13,302 bases of DNA from assembly GCA_021784835.1 (NCBI GenBank), contig JAJYHI010000041.1:1-13302 (forward strand). The letters are read 5' to 3'. This document shows, piece after piece, positions 6,972 through 12,573 of the stretch (within the stretch, counting starts at the first letter, position 1; each line of letters starts with the position of its first letter). Under the pieces are notes generated by a model. The model did not search any database and was not told the origin of the DNA. It saw nothing but the letters and a program-made list of their open reading frames with translations. This DNA comes from a bacterium. GTDB lineage: Bacteria > SZUA-79 > Acidulodesulfobacterales > Acidulodesulfobacteraceae. The position numbers and the translations under genes were made by a program.

Positions 6972-6980
6972 TCATACGCT

Positions 6981-7030
6981 GTTAATAACTATTAAAATGT
7001 CTATCTATAAATAACTTTTAATTTGTCTAT
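6981..7030. repeat. Imperfect tandem repeat, two 24-base units with 26-bp period
   Basis: Units GTTAATAACTATTAAAATGTCTAT broken as 6981-7004 and 7007-7030 agree at 19 of 24 positions; both end in TGTCTAT. They lie just beyond the right target duplication of the MITE-like element. The rest of 6972-7143 is AT-rich and holds only a small hairpin, TATCAGA/TCTGATA (7065-7071/7076-7082), and copy 2 of the 30-bp repeat. I see no gene in it. Repeat function unknown; protein-binding sites are one possibility. Confidence 0.45.
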
Positions 7031-7097
7031 TCCTTAATTAAAATAATAAAATAGCGGATAATTATATCAGATTATTCTGATAAAGGAGCAGACAAGG

Positions 7098-7127
7098 CTC
7101 TTTTGTGTATTCTTTTACCTTCTTGAT
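7098..7127. repeat. 30-bp perfect direct repeat, copy 2
   Basis: This is identical to 5438-5467 and in the same orientation, 1660 bp away. It lies 16 bp after the stop of the outer-membrane protein remnant on the minus strand. Together the two copies bracket the adaptor remnant, the HigBA pair, the MITE-like element and the tandem repeat. In this copy the minus-strand IKKVKEYTKE frame is not followed by an early stop, so any shared coding meaning is doubtful. Confidence 0.85.
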
Positions 7128-7143
7128 TATTGACTCGAATAGT

Positions 7144-7434
7144 TTAAAACCTGAGCCTTAATCCTGCTTCCGGACCGTCGAACTCTAAACTGCCGTTTAC
7201 GCCGTTAGTATCGACATGGACTTTATCGTACACGTAATCCGCAAAAATAGACAGCGGACCGACGGCTTTATAATTCACTCCCGCATTTACATGGTAATAA
7301 TAACCGTCGGAACCGACGGTAAATCCCTGAAATTTTCCTATAAAAGAAAAATCGTTTAAAGGCGATATTTTTATTCTTCCGCCTATTAACAGAGGAAATG
7401 AAGCAGAAAGTCGCAATCCATTCAAGCAGGTCAA
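7144..7434 (-). pseudogene. C-terminal remnant of an outer-membrane beta-barrel protein
   Basis: The frame encodes alternating hydrophobic/polar beta-strands rich in Gly, Tyr and Phe: FSFIGKFQGFTVGSDGYYYH, then VNAGVNYKAVGPLSIFADYVY and FDGPEAGLRLRF. It ends in Phe preceded by an alternating strand, which is the signal read by the BAM assembly machinery. There is no signal peptide and only about four or five strands, far short of a closed barrel. The nominal TTG start directly follows an in-frame TAA and has no ribosome site, so translation is unlikely. The 5' part is missing where the HEPN gene ends (7440), which suggests that insertion of the MNT/HEPN pair or a deletion removed it. A porin-like or TIGR04219-like family is possible but not certain. 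Confidence 0.6.
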
Positions 7435-7439
7435 TTATT

Positions 7440-7856
7440 TCAATTTATTTCGAGTGTCTTGATATTTAATTTTTCACGGACAAAACTAACGGTAGTTTGA
7501 GCTAAGGATATAGCCTTCTTGGTTTCTTCGGCTGACGGCATGTTAAAATTATCATGTAAGTTATAATCATTGGGATACCTAATTCCCACAGCATAATCGG
7601 TCAGTTTCCCGATACCCATGTTTGATAACTTTATAAATTCAGGGTCAATTAAGGTGCATTCTACGAGAAGTCTGTCTATATCATGGACATTTTTAATTTC
7701 TATATCATTTGCTATTAAAAAAGCCTTTAAATATTTTTCGGCGGCCTGCTGAGCATGATAGCAGACCACATCTGAGGGTAAGATTTCACTATGGTTCGTA
7801 ACATCTAAATCATTATCGGCCTTAACCATCCACGCCTTAATCGTATCTTTACCCAA
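7440..7856 (-). CDS. HEPN-domain protein, partner of MNT nucleotidyltransferase
   Basis: This 138-residue all-alpha HEPN protein (PF05168-like) is of the kind that pairs with minimal nucleotidyltransferases. The N-terminal helix AWMVKADNDLDVT and the core helix CYHAQQAAEKYLKAFLIAN (32-50) are typical, followed by VHDIDRLL (57-64) and YAVGIRYPNDYNL (88-100), the family's V-x-R-Y-P segment. The RNase motif RX4-6H of toxic HEPN proteins is not clearly present: the Arg93 to His101 gap holds seven residues. It may therefore bind RNA or act as a scaffold instead of cutting RNA. It starts at TTG (7856), eight bases after GAGGG, inside the last codons of the MNT gene (8-bp overlap), which indicates translational coupling. 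A later ATG (residue 10) is less well placed. Type VII (MntA/HepT-like) toxin-antitoxin activity is possible but unproven. Confidence 0.78.
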   Translation of the reverse strand: MGKDTIKAWMVKADNDLDVTNHSEILPSDVVCYHAQQAAEKYLKAFLIANDIEIKNVHDIDRLLVECTLIDPEFIKLSNMGIGKLTDYAVGIRYPNDYNLHDNFNMPSAEETKKAISLAQTTVSFVREKLNIKTLEIN

Positions 7857-8181
7857 GTGTCATCCCCTCTTTTAATGCATAATAACTTATAAGTCCCTTG
7901 TCATCTTTTTCTTTTATTAATTTATTAACGTATTTAATAATAATATCGCTTGCGATGTAATGAGCAAGTCTTTTTCGAATATGCCATGTTAAGTCTAATT
8001 TTTTATCGCGAGAAATATCTCTATTTATTGCAACCAGAAAATCATAATCGCTGCCTTCCTTATAATCCCCTCTCGCCCTTGAACCAAATAAAACAATCCT
8101 TTCAACCTTATATCCGGCATTTTCGACTTCTTCCGTAATGATTCTTTTTGCGATATCGATGTTTTTGTCTATCTTTTCCAT
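7849..8181 (-). CDS. MNT-type minimal nucleotidyltransferase (MntA-like antitoxin candidate)
   Basis: This 110-residue protein of the polymerase-beta nucleotidyltransferase fold has the defining GSX10DXD motif, in LFGSRARGDY and KEGSDYDFLV: Gly33-Ser34, then Asp45 and Asp47. Asp79 in IASDIIIKYV is a good candidate for the third metal-binding carboxylate. In characterised MntA/HepT systems such enzymes AMPylate the HEPN toxin and so inactivate it; whether this pair behaves the same way is inference. It is the first gene of a two-gene unit and overlaps the HEPN gene by 8 bp. No Shine-Dalgarno is visible and TATAAT ends nine bases before the ATG, so the message may have a leader of only a few bases. 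Catalytic residues look intact. Confidence 0.85.
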   Translation of the reverse strand: MEKIDKNIDIAKRIITEEVENAGYKVERIVLFGSRARGDYKEGSDYDFLVAINRDISRDKKLDLTWHIRKRLAHYIASDIIIKYVNKLIKEKDDKGLISYYALKEGMTLG

Positions 8182-8190
8182 AATAAGTTG

Positions 8191-8196
8191 ATTATA
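8191..8196 (-). promoter_or_regulatory. Putative -10 element of the MNT/HEPN unit
   Basis: A perfect TATAAT on the minus strand lies nine bases before the MNT ATG, predicting a start within about three bases of the codon. No good -35 hexamer stands 16-18 bp upstream (AAACAA is the best there), so this is a partial match in AT-rich DNA. Confidence 0.35.
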
Positions 8197-8328
8197 ACAT
8201 TTTTATATTAAATTTGTTTTCCATGATTTCTACTCTATCTGTTAACCTTTTATATTTTGATACACTCTATTATAATTATATCACTAAAAGACAGATAAAT
8301 AAAGGAGTTTTTTTAGTTTTTGGCTAAG

Positions 8329-8341
8329 TTTCTATCGGCAA
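8329..8341. repeat. Solo partial copy of the MITE-like terminal repeat
   Basis: TTTCTATCGGCAA is identical to the inner 13 bases of the right end of the element at 6952-6971; the outer seven bases differ. No second end is visible nearby, so this is either a decayed or partial copy or a shared binding site. A 13-base match by chance in a window this size is unlikely. It lies about 35 bp upstream of the arsR promoter. An AT-only inverted repeat, AAAATTTAT/ATAAATTTT (8350-8358/8366-8374), follows it. The rest of 8182-8376 shows no gene. Confidence 0.45.
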
Positions 8342-8376
8342 ATTATAGAAAAATTTATATTTATGATAAATTTTAC

Positions 8377-8405
8377 TTGACATAATATTATTAGTGGTAT
8401 ATTAT
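8377..8405 (+). promoter_or_regulatory. arsR promoter
   Basis: TTGACA (8377-8382), a 17-bp spacer and TATTAT (8400-8405) match a strong sigma-70 promoter. The expected start near 8412 gives a leader of about 35-40 bases that contains the operator and an AGGAGG ribosome site. Confidence 0.75.
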
Positions 8406-8411
8406 ATAAAT

Positions 8412-8431
8412 AATGACTTATATAAGTTCAT
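8412..8431. promoter_or_regulatory. Putative ArsR-family operator
   Basis: A perfect 12-bp palindrome, ACTTATATAAGT (8416-8427), is flanked by ATG and TCAT, which pair if one base is skipped. It sits at the predicted transcription start, directly downstream of the -10 hexamer. ArsR/SmtB repressors commonly bind AT-rich inverted repeats of this kind over their own promoter, so autorepression released by metal or another signal is likely. Confidence 0.55.
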
Positions 8432-8446
8432 ATTTATGTATAGGAG

Positions 8447-8767
8447 GTGATGAGCATTACGGAAAAAATCTCACAAGTTTTTAAATTATTGAGCGATACT
8501 AACAGGGTAAAAATATTATTTTCGTTAGAAAACGGTTCCCGCACGGTTTCACAGATTATCGAAACTACGGGGATGTCTCAGCCGCTGGTGTCGTTTCATC
8601 TTAGGTCATTGCGCGAAGCGGGCTTGATTAAAACTTCGCGCAAATCTACATTTGTTATCAACGAGTTATGCGACGATGAATTGATTAATCTAGTAAGAAA
8701 ATTTGAAAAATATGGAGGTGATAATAAAGAAAACACGGTTTCTAAGTTTCCGTGTCCTTGCGGATAA
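8447..8767 (+). CDS. ArsR/SmtB-family winged-helix repressor
   Basis: This dimeric transcriptional repressor of about 103-106 residues has a complete winged-helix fold: ISQVFKLLSDTNRVKILFSL (8-27), VSQIIETTGMSQPLVSFHLR (34-53), the recognition helix, and SLREAGLIKTSRKSTFVINE, the wing. The ArsR metal box ELCVC is absent; cysteines are Cys74 in NELCDDEL and a C-terminal pair in FPCPCG (103 and 105), which could form a metal or thiol sensor. The start is ambiguous: GTG at 8447 overlaps the AGGAGG (8442-8447), ATG at 8450 is only two bases from it, and an ATT codon at 8456 stands at the ideal eight bases. ATG 8450, perhaps coupled to the four-codon frame ATG-TAT-AGG-AGG-TGA (8436-8450) that overlaps it, is an alternative. 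It is co-oriented with the following Met-rich gene, 77 bp away. Confidence 0.85.
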   Translation: MMSITEKISQVFKLLSDTNRVKILFSLENGSRTVSQIIETTGMSQPLVSFHLRSLREAGLIKTSRKSTFVINELCDDELINLVRKFEKYGGDNKENTVSKFPCPCG

Positions 8768-8844
8768 TTATTAATTTAGAAAAAAATTCAATGTATCAAA
8801 AATTAAAAAAATTACAAACTAATTAAAAATAAGGAGATAACATT

Positions 8845-9420
8845 ATGGGGTGCGAAAACGAAACAAATAACAATGTAAAAAAGAATAAGACGTCGGAGGG
8901 CAATAACGGAAACGGCGGTTTTAATCCGATGAAAACTGGAATGGGCATGATGAATAAGATGATGGGAGGTATGAAAGACGAAAATTTCAATCCGATGGAA
9001 ATGTACAGAAAAATGACGGAATCGGTTGCGGCAACGGCGGAAATAGCGGGTCTTGCCACGCCCGAGGTACGCGCTTTATTTGAGGACTGGGCGTCGGAAG
9101 TGGAAAAAGAGATATTAACCGTCATCAAAAAAGAAGGTCAAATAAATCCCTTATCCATTGCCGAAAAATTCAACATATCGGAGGACAGCGCTTTATATTT
9201 CGTAAGCAAATTAGTTCGCGATAATAAAATAAGAGTGAATGCTGAATTTGCAGATAAAACGTCAAACGAAAAAACTGCTCAAACCGGCGCTAAAACTGAA
9301 AGCGATGTCGCCGTGGAAACTTCATCAGCCGCAAATACGGAATGTGCCGGAGGCGCATGTTCCGTGGAAACCGCCGCGGCAGATACTAAAGAAAACGCGG
9401 CAGAAGTAAGTAATTTGTAG
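8845..9420 (+). CDS. Met- and Cys-containing winged-helix-like protein, unknown function
   Basis: This 191-residue protein has three visible parts. Residues 1-57 are disordered, Asn/Gly-rich and then Met-rich (MKTGMGMMNKMMGGM at 29-43, with more Met to 57), a composition seen in copper- or silver-binding segments. Residues about 60-131 are helical and end in a winged-helix-like unit, EILTVIKKEGQINPLSIAEK then FNISEDSALYFVSKLVRDNK, so nucleic-acid binding or dimerisation is possible. Residues 132-191 are a low-complexity Ala/Thr/Glu tail with TECAGGACSVE, a C-X4-C pair (Cys167, Cys172); another Cys is at position 3. No signal peptide is evident. AAGGAGA lies seven bases before the ATG. It follows arsR in the same direction and probably shares its operator-controlled promoter. 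I do not know the family; a metal-responsive accessory regulator or metal buffer is a guess. Confidence 0.65.
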   Translation: MGCENETNNNVKKNKTSEGNNGNGGFNPMKTGMGMMNKMMGGMKDENFNPMEMYRKMTESVAATAEIAGLATPEVRALFEDWASEVEKEILTVIKKEGQINPLSIAEKFNISEDSALYFVSKLVRDNKIRVNAEFADKTSNEKTAQTGAKTESDVAVETSSAANTECAGGACSVETAAADTKENAAEVSNL

Positions 9421-9429
9421 AATTGTGTG

Positions 9430-9462
9430 TTGCGAGGTTGTAATGACATTACAACCTCGCAA
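9430..9462. terminator. 33-bp perfect palindrome, probable bidirectional terminator
   Basis: Arms TTGCGAGGTTGTAATG (9430-9445) and CATTACAACCTCGCAA (9447-9462) are exact reverse complements around a single A. The palindrome lies between the stops of two convergent units (9420 and 9487), the expected place for a shared terminator. T-runs after the stem are weak in both directions, so efficiency is uncertain. Confidence 0.7.
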
Positions 9463-9486
9463 TTATGAGTACATAATAAGCCGGAT

Positions 9487-12400
9487 TTATTCGTCATAAA
9501 AATCCGTTGCAGTTTTAAACTTTCCATATCTTAGCGCAATATTGGGAAGAACGAGCAAATTAAGTATAGTTGACGTTGCAAGTCCGCCCAGTATAACAAT
9601 TGCCATGGGGCTGTCTATTTCCTGTCCGGGAGCATTGCTTATAGCAAGCGGCAAAAGACCCATTCCAGTTATAAGGGCGGTCATTAAAATAGGTATTAAA
9701 CGATCTACCGCTCCTTTTATTGCAGTTTCAATATTCCACGGCATTTTTTCGATATGCAAAAGGTCGTCGTAATGTGAAAGCATTAACATCGAGTTGCGTA
9801 AAGTTATACCGAAAACCGTTATAAAACCTATCATAGAACCTAAAGAAACAACCCCTCCGGCAGCAAAAACTATTAACACGCTGCCTACCAGCGCAAAAGG
9901 TAAATTAATCAATATCAGGAGCGAGTTTTTAAAGGTTCCTAAAACTATCGATAAGAGGAGTAAAACGGCTATAGCGGCAATTACGGAGTGTATTATCAGG
10001 CTGTTTACCGCCTTTGACTGTTCTTTAGCGGTTCCCGTAAATTCTACATAAGTTCCCGAAGACAAATGGGTATTTTTAATTTTATTTTTTGCTTCTTTAA
10101 TAAAATTGCCGGCAGACCGGTTTTTTACATTTAAAGTAATAGTCTGCACCATCCTTGCGCCGTTATTAAGTATGACATACCTGCCATTGGTCATATAAAT
10201 ACGCGCCAGTTCTTTAAGCGGCACAAATGTGCCGGTTGAGTTTTTTAAAGGCAGCAAGCCTATCTTTTCGACATTGTTGCGGTCTTTCGGGTTGAGTATT
10301 GCCACGACATTAAAAATATTATTGCCGTGATAAACCTGACCGACGACCGAGCCGTGATAAGCGGTTTGCACGGCGTCAAGAACCTGCACCGGCTCAAATC
10401 CGAATGATCTCAGAGCTTCGGGTTTTAATCGTATAATCAATTGCGGTAAGCCCGGGGGAGATTGCATTTGGATTCCTGTTGCTCCATGTATTTTTTGTAA
10501 AATAGTATAAACTTTTTGGGCAGAGCGGTTAATTGCGCTGGGGCTATTTCCGAACACATTAACTGCGACATTACCGGGGAAACCTGAAATTGTCTCATCT
10601 ATGCGGTCTGAAAGATAAGTATCTATTTCAAAATTTACGCCGGCAAACTGTTTCATTATTTTACTTATAGCTTGCTCTGCTAATTTGTTATTTATACCGG
10701 GTTTAAGAGACACGTCGATTTCGCTGTAATAAGGCCCCGGGGTATCCTCCGATTCATAGGCTCTGCCTGTGCGCTGGGCTACAAGTTTAACGAACGGAAG
10801 TTTCATTAAATCCTTTGTTATTTTTTTTCCGGTTTTCATAGATTCATTAAGGGATGTGCCTGTTGCCAAATGCATATGAATATTGAAATGACCTTCGCTC
10901 ATTTGAGGCAAAAATTCACTCTTTAAAAGAGGAATCAAAGATAATCCTATAAGCACAACGATTATTGCGGCGGCTATAACTATTTTACCGTGTCTTTGCA
11001 CTTTATGAAGCAATGCCGCGTAAATATTTTTCATTAAGCGAATATGGGATGGCTCGGATTTCGGAAGAGATTTCTTTTTAAGTAGAAGTACCGAAAGGGC
11101 AGGGGTTACCGTAAGAGCTACTATAAGTGAACCTAGTATAGCTAAAATAAATGCTATGCCTAACGGTCCGAAAAACCGTCCGCCGACGCCGGATATAGTA
11201 AGCACCGGCATGAAAACAATTACGATAGCAAGTGTAGCATACACCACGGAACTCCGCACTTCATATATTGCATCCAGAATGACCCGCTTTAAAGGCTTTG
11301 GAGATTCCAACAAATTATTTTGCCTTAATCTTTCATAAATATTTTGAACGGTTATTACGGCGTCATCGACAAGCAGCCCTATTGCAACGGCAAATCCGCC
11401 TAAAGTCATGACGTTAAGACTTATTCCAAAATAACCCATTACCGTAATTCCTATTACCAAAGAAATAGGGATAGCCAACAAGGATATGAGAGCCGTGCGC
11501 CAGTTAAACAGGAATAATAATAAAATTATTATAATTAATATCACTCCTATCTTTAAAGCGAAACTTAAATTTGCCAATGCGGTTTTAATATAATCTGCCG
11601 GGCGGAAGATTTTTGTAACGGATATACCTTGTTTTTTAAGATACGGCTTTAAACCTGCAAGCGCCGTTTCAACATGATTAGTAACTTTCAGAATATTTGC
11701 GCCGTATTGCGCGGAGACAACAAGCTCTACCCCGGCCTTACCGCCTATCATTGCCGCGCCGATCGGAGGAAGCGAAGCCGCGACGACGGTTGCAACATCT
11801 TGAATAGTTAAATTCATACCGTTTTCATGACGAATTACGACTTGCGATAATGCTTTAGCATTTAACGGTTCCCCGGCGCTTTGAAGTACAATCCTCTGAT
11901 TTGGAGTACTTATAAATCCGGCGCCTCTTATTCCGGTTGCTTTTTTTGCCGCTCTTATAACATCTCCTATGGAAAGACCGTATTTTTCAAGTTTTTCAGG
12001 CTTAATCTGAATTTGATAGCTTTTAACCTTTTTTCCAAAAACAACCACGTTTGAAACCCCTGAAACGGCAAGTAGCTGCGGCTTAATAGCGAAATTTGCA
12101 AGGGTGTAAAGTTTCATAATCGATATTTTTTTGGAGGTAAGACCTATATCCATAATAAGGCCGGTAGCGGATGTAAGCGGGGTTAAGACAGGCGCTTTCA
12201 TGCCCTTAGGCAATATATTGGAAACATTCGACAAGCGCTCGTAAATAAGCTGTCTGTCGAGATATATATCGCTGTCCGATTTAAAAGTTACGGTTATAAC
12301 GGATAACCCTTGAATAGATTTAGATATCATCCGCTTAATCCCGGGCGTACCGTTAATTGAAGTTTCGATAACATGGGTAACAAGAACTTCTACCTGGTTA

Positions 12401-12573
12401 GCGGACAACCCCGGCGCCTCGGTTTGAATAACCGCCATCGGGGGCGCAAATTCGGGAAATAGTCCGTACTTTGCCTGAGGCAATGCATAAAGACCGTAAA
12501 AAATCATAAGACCGGCTATAATAATCGTTATGACGGGAAAATTAAGGGAAGTTTTAACAATCTTTTTAATCAT
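9487..12573 (-). CDS. Heavy-metal-type (HME) RND efflux permease
   Basis: This 1028-residue inner-membrane pump component is full length for the RND family. TM1 is near residues 15-30, with periplasmic porter loops at about 31-335 and 552-865. The first membrane block (340-500) contains AVAIGLLVDDAVITVQNI, the TM4 proton-relay acidic pair (Asp403, Asp404). The second block (about 870-1010) has LILINLPFALVGSVLIV, GFITVFGITLRNSMLMLSHY and PMAIVILGGLATSTILNLLV, close to CzcA-like members. The three methionines that bind Cu/Ag in CusA are not all kept: Met567 (NIHMHLATG) matches the first, but the second position reads YYSEID and the third falls in RIDETISG. Copper specificity is therefore doubtful and the substrate is unknown. 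It overlaps the adaptor gene by 8 bp. No outer-membrane channel gene is visible; one may lie beyond the right edge. Confidence 0.92.
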   Translation of the reverse strand: MIKKIVKTSLNFPVITIIIAGLMIFYGLYALPQAKYGLFPEFAPPMAVIQTEAPGLSANQVEVLVTHVIETSINGTPGIKRMISKSIQGLSVITVTFKSDSDIYLDRQLIYERLSNVSNILPKGMKAPVLTPLTSATGLIMDIGLTSKKISIMKLYTLANFAIKPQLLAVSGVSNVVVFGKKVKSYQIQIKPEKLEKYGLSIGDVIRAAKKATGIRGAGFISTPNQRIVLQSAGEPLNAKALSQVVIRHENGMNLTIQDVATVVAASLPPIGAAMIGGKAGVELVVSAQYGANILKVTNHVETALAGLKPYLKKQGISVTKIFRPADYIKTALANLSFALKIGVILIIIILLLFLFNWRTALISLLAIPISLVIGITVMGYFGISLNVMTLGGFAVAIGLLVDDAVITVQNIYERLRQNNLLESPKPLKRVILDAIYEVRSSVVYATLAIVIVFMPVLTISGVGGRFFGPLGIAFILAILGSLIVALTVTPALSVLLLKKKSLPKSEPSHIRLMKNIYAALLHKVQRHGKIVIAAAIIVVLIGLSLIPLLKSEFLPQMSEGHFNIHMHLATGTSLNESMKTGKKITKDLMKLPFVKLVAQRTGRAYESEDTPGPYYSEIDVSLKPGINNKLAEQAISKIMKQFAGVNFEIDTYLSDRIDETISGFPGNVAVNVFGNSPSAINRSAQKVYTILQKIHGATGIQMQSPPGLPQLIIRLKPEALRSFGFEPVQVLDAVQTAYHGSVVGQVYHGNNIFNVVAILNPKDRNNVEKIGLLPLKNSTGTFVPLKELARIYMTNGRYVILNNGARMVQTITLNVKNRSAGNFIKEAKNKIKNTHLSSGTYVEFTGTAKEQSKAVNSLIIHSVIAAIAVLLLLSIVLGTFKNSLLILINLPFALVGSVLIVFAAGGVVSLGSMIGFITVFGITLRNSMLMLSHYDDLLHIEKMPWNIETAIKGAVDRLIPILMTALITGMGLLPLAISNAPGQEIDSPMAIVILGGLATSTILNLLVLPNIALRYGKFKTATDFYDE

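Noticed and set aside
7065..7082. TATCAGA/TCTGATA hairpin as a terminator
   Set aside because: Seven AT-rich base pairs with no T-run; too weak to support.
8320..8385. 21-codon TTG frame after AAAGGAG at 8301-8307
   Set aside because: Spacing is long, it runs through the solo repeat and the arsR -35 element, and there is no similarity to anything known to me.
9279..9527. Minus-strand frame overlapping the Met-rich gene and the terminator palindrome
   Set aside because: It reads through a 33-bp palindrome and antisense to a better supported gene with its own Shine-Dalgarno; no recognisable domain.
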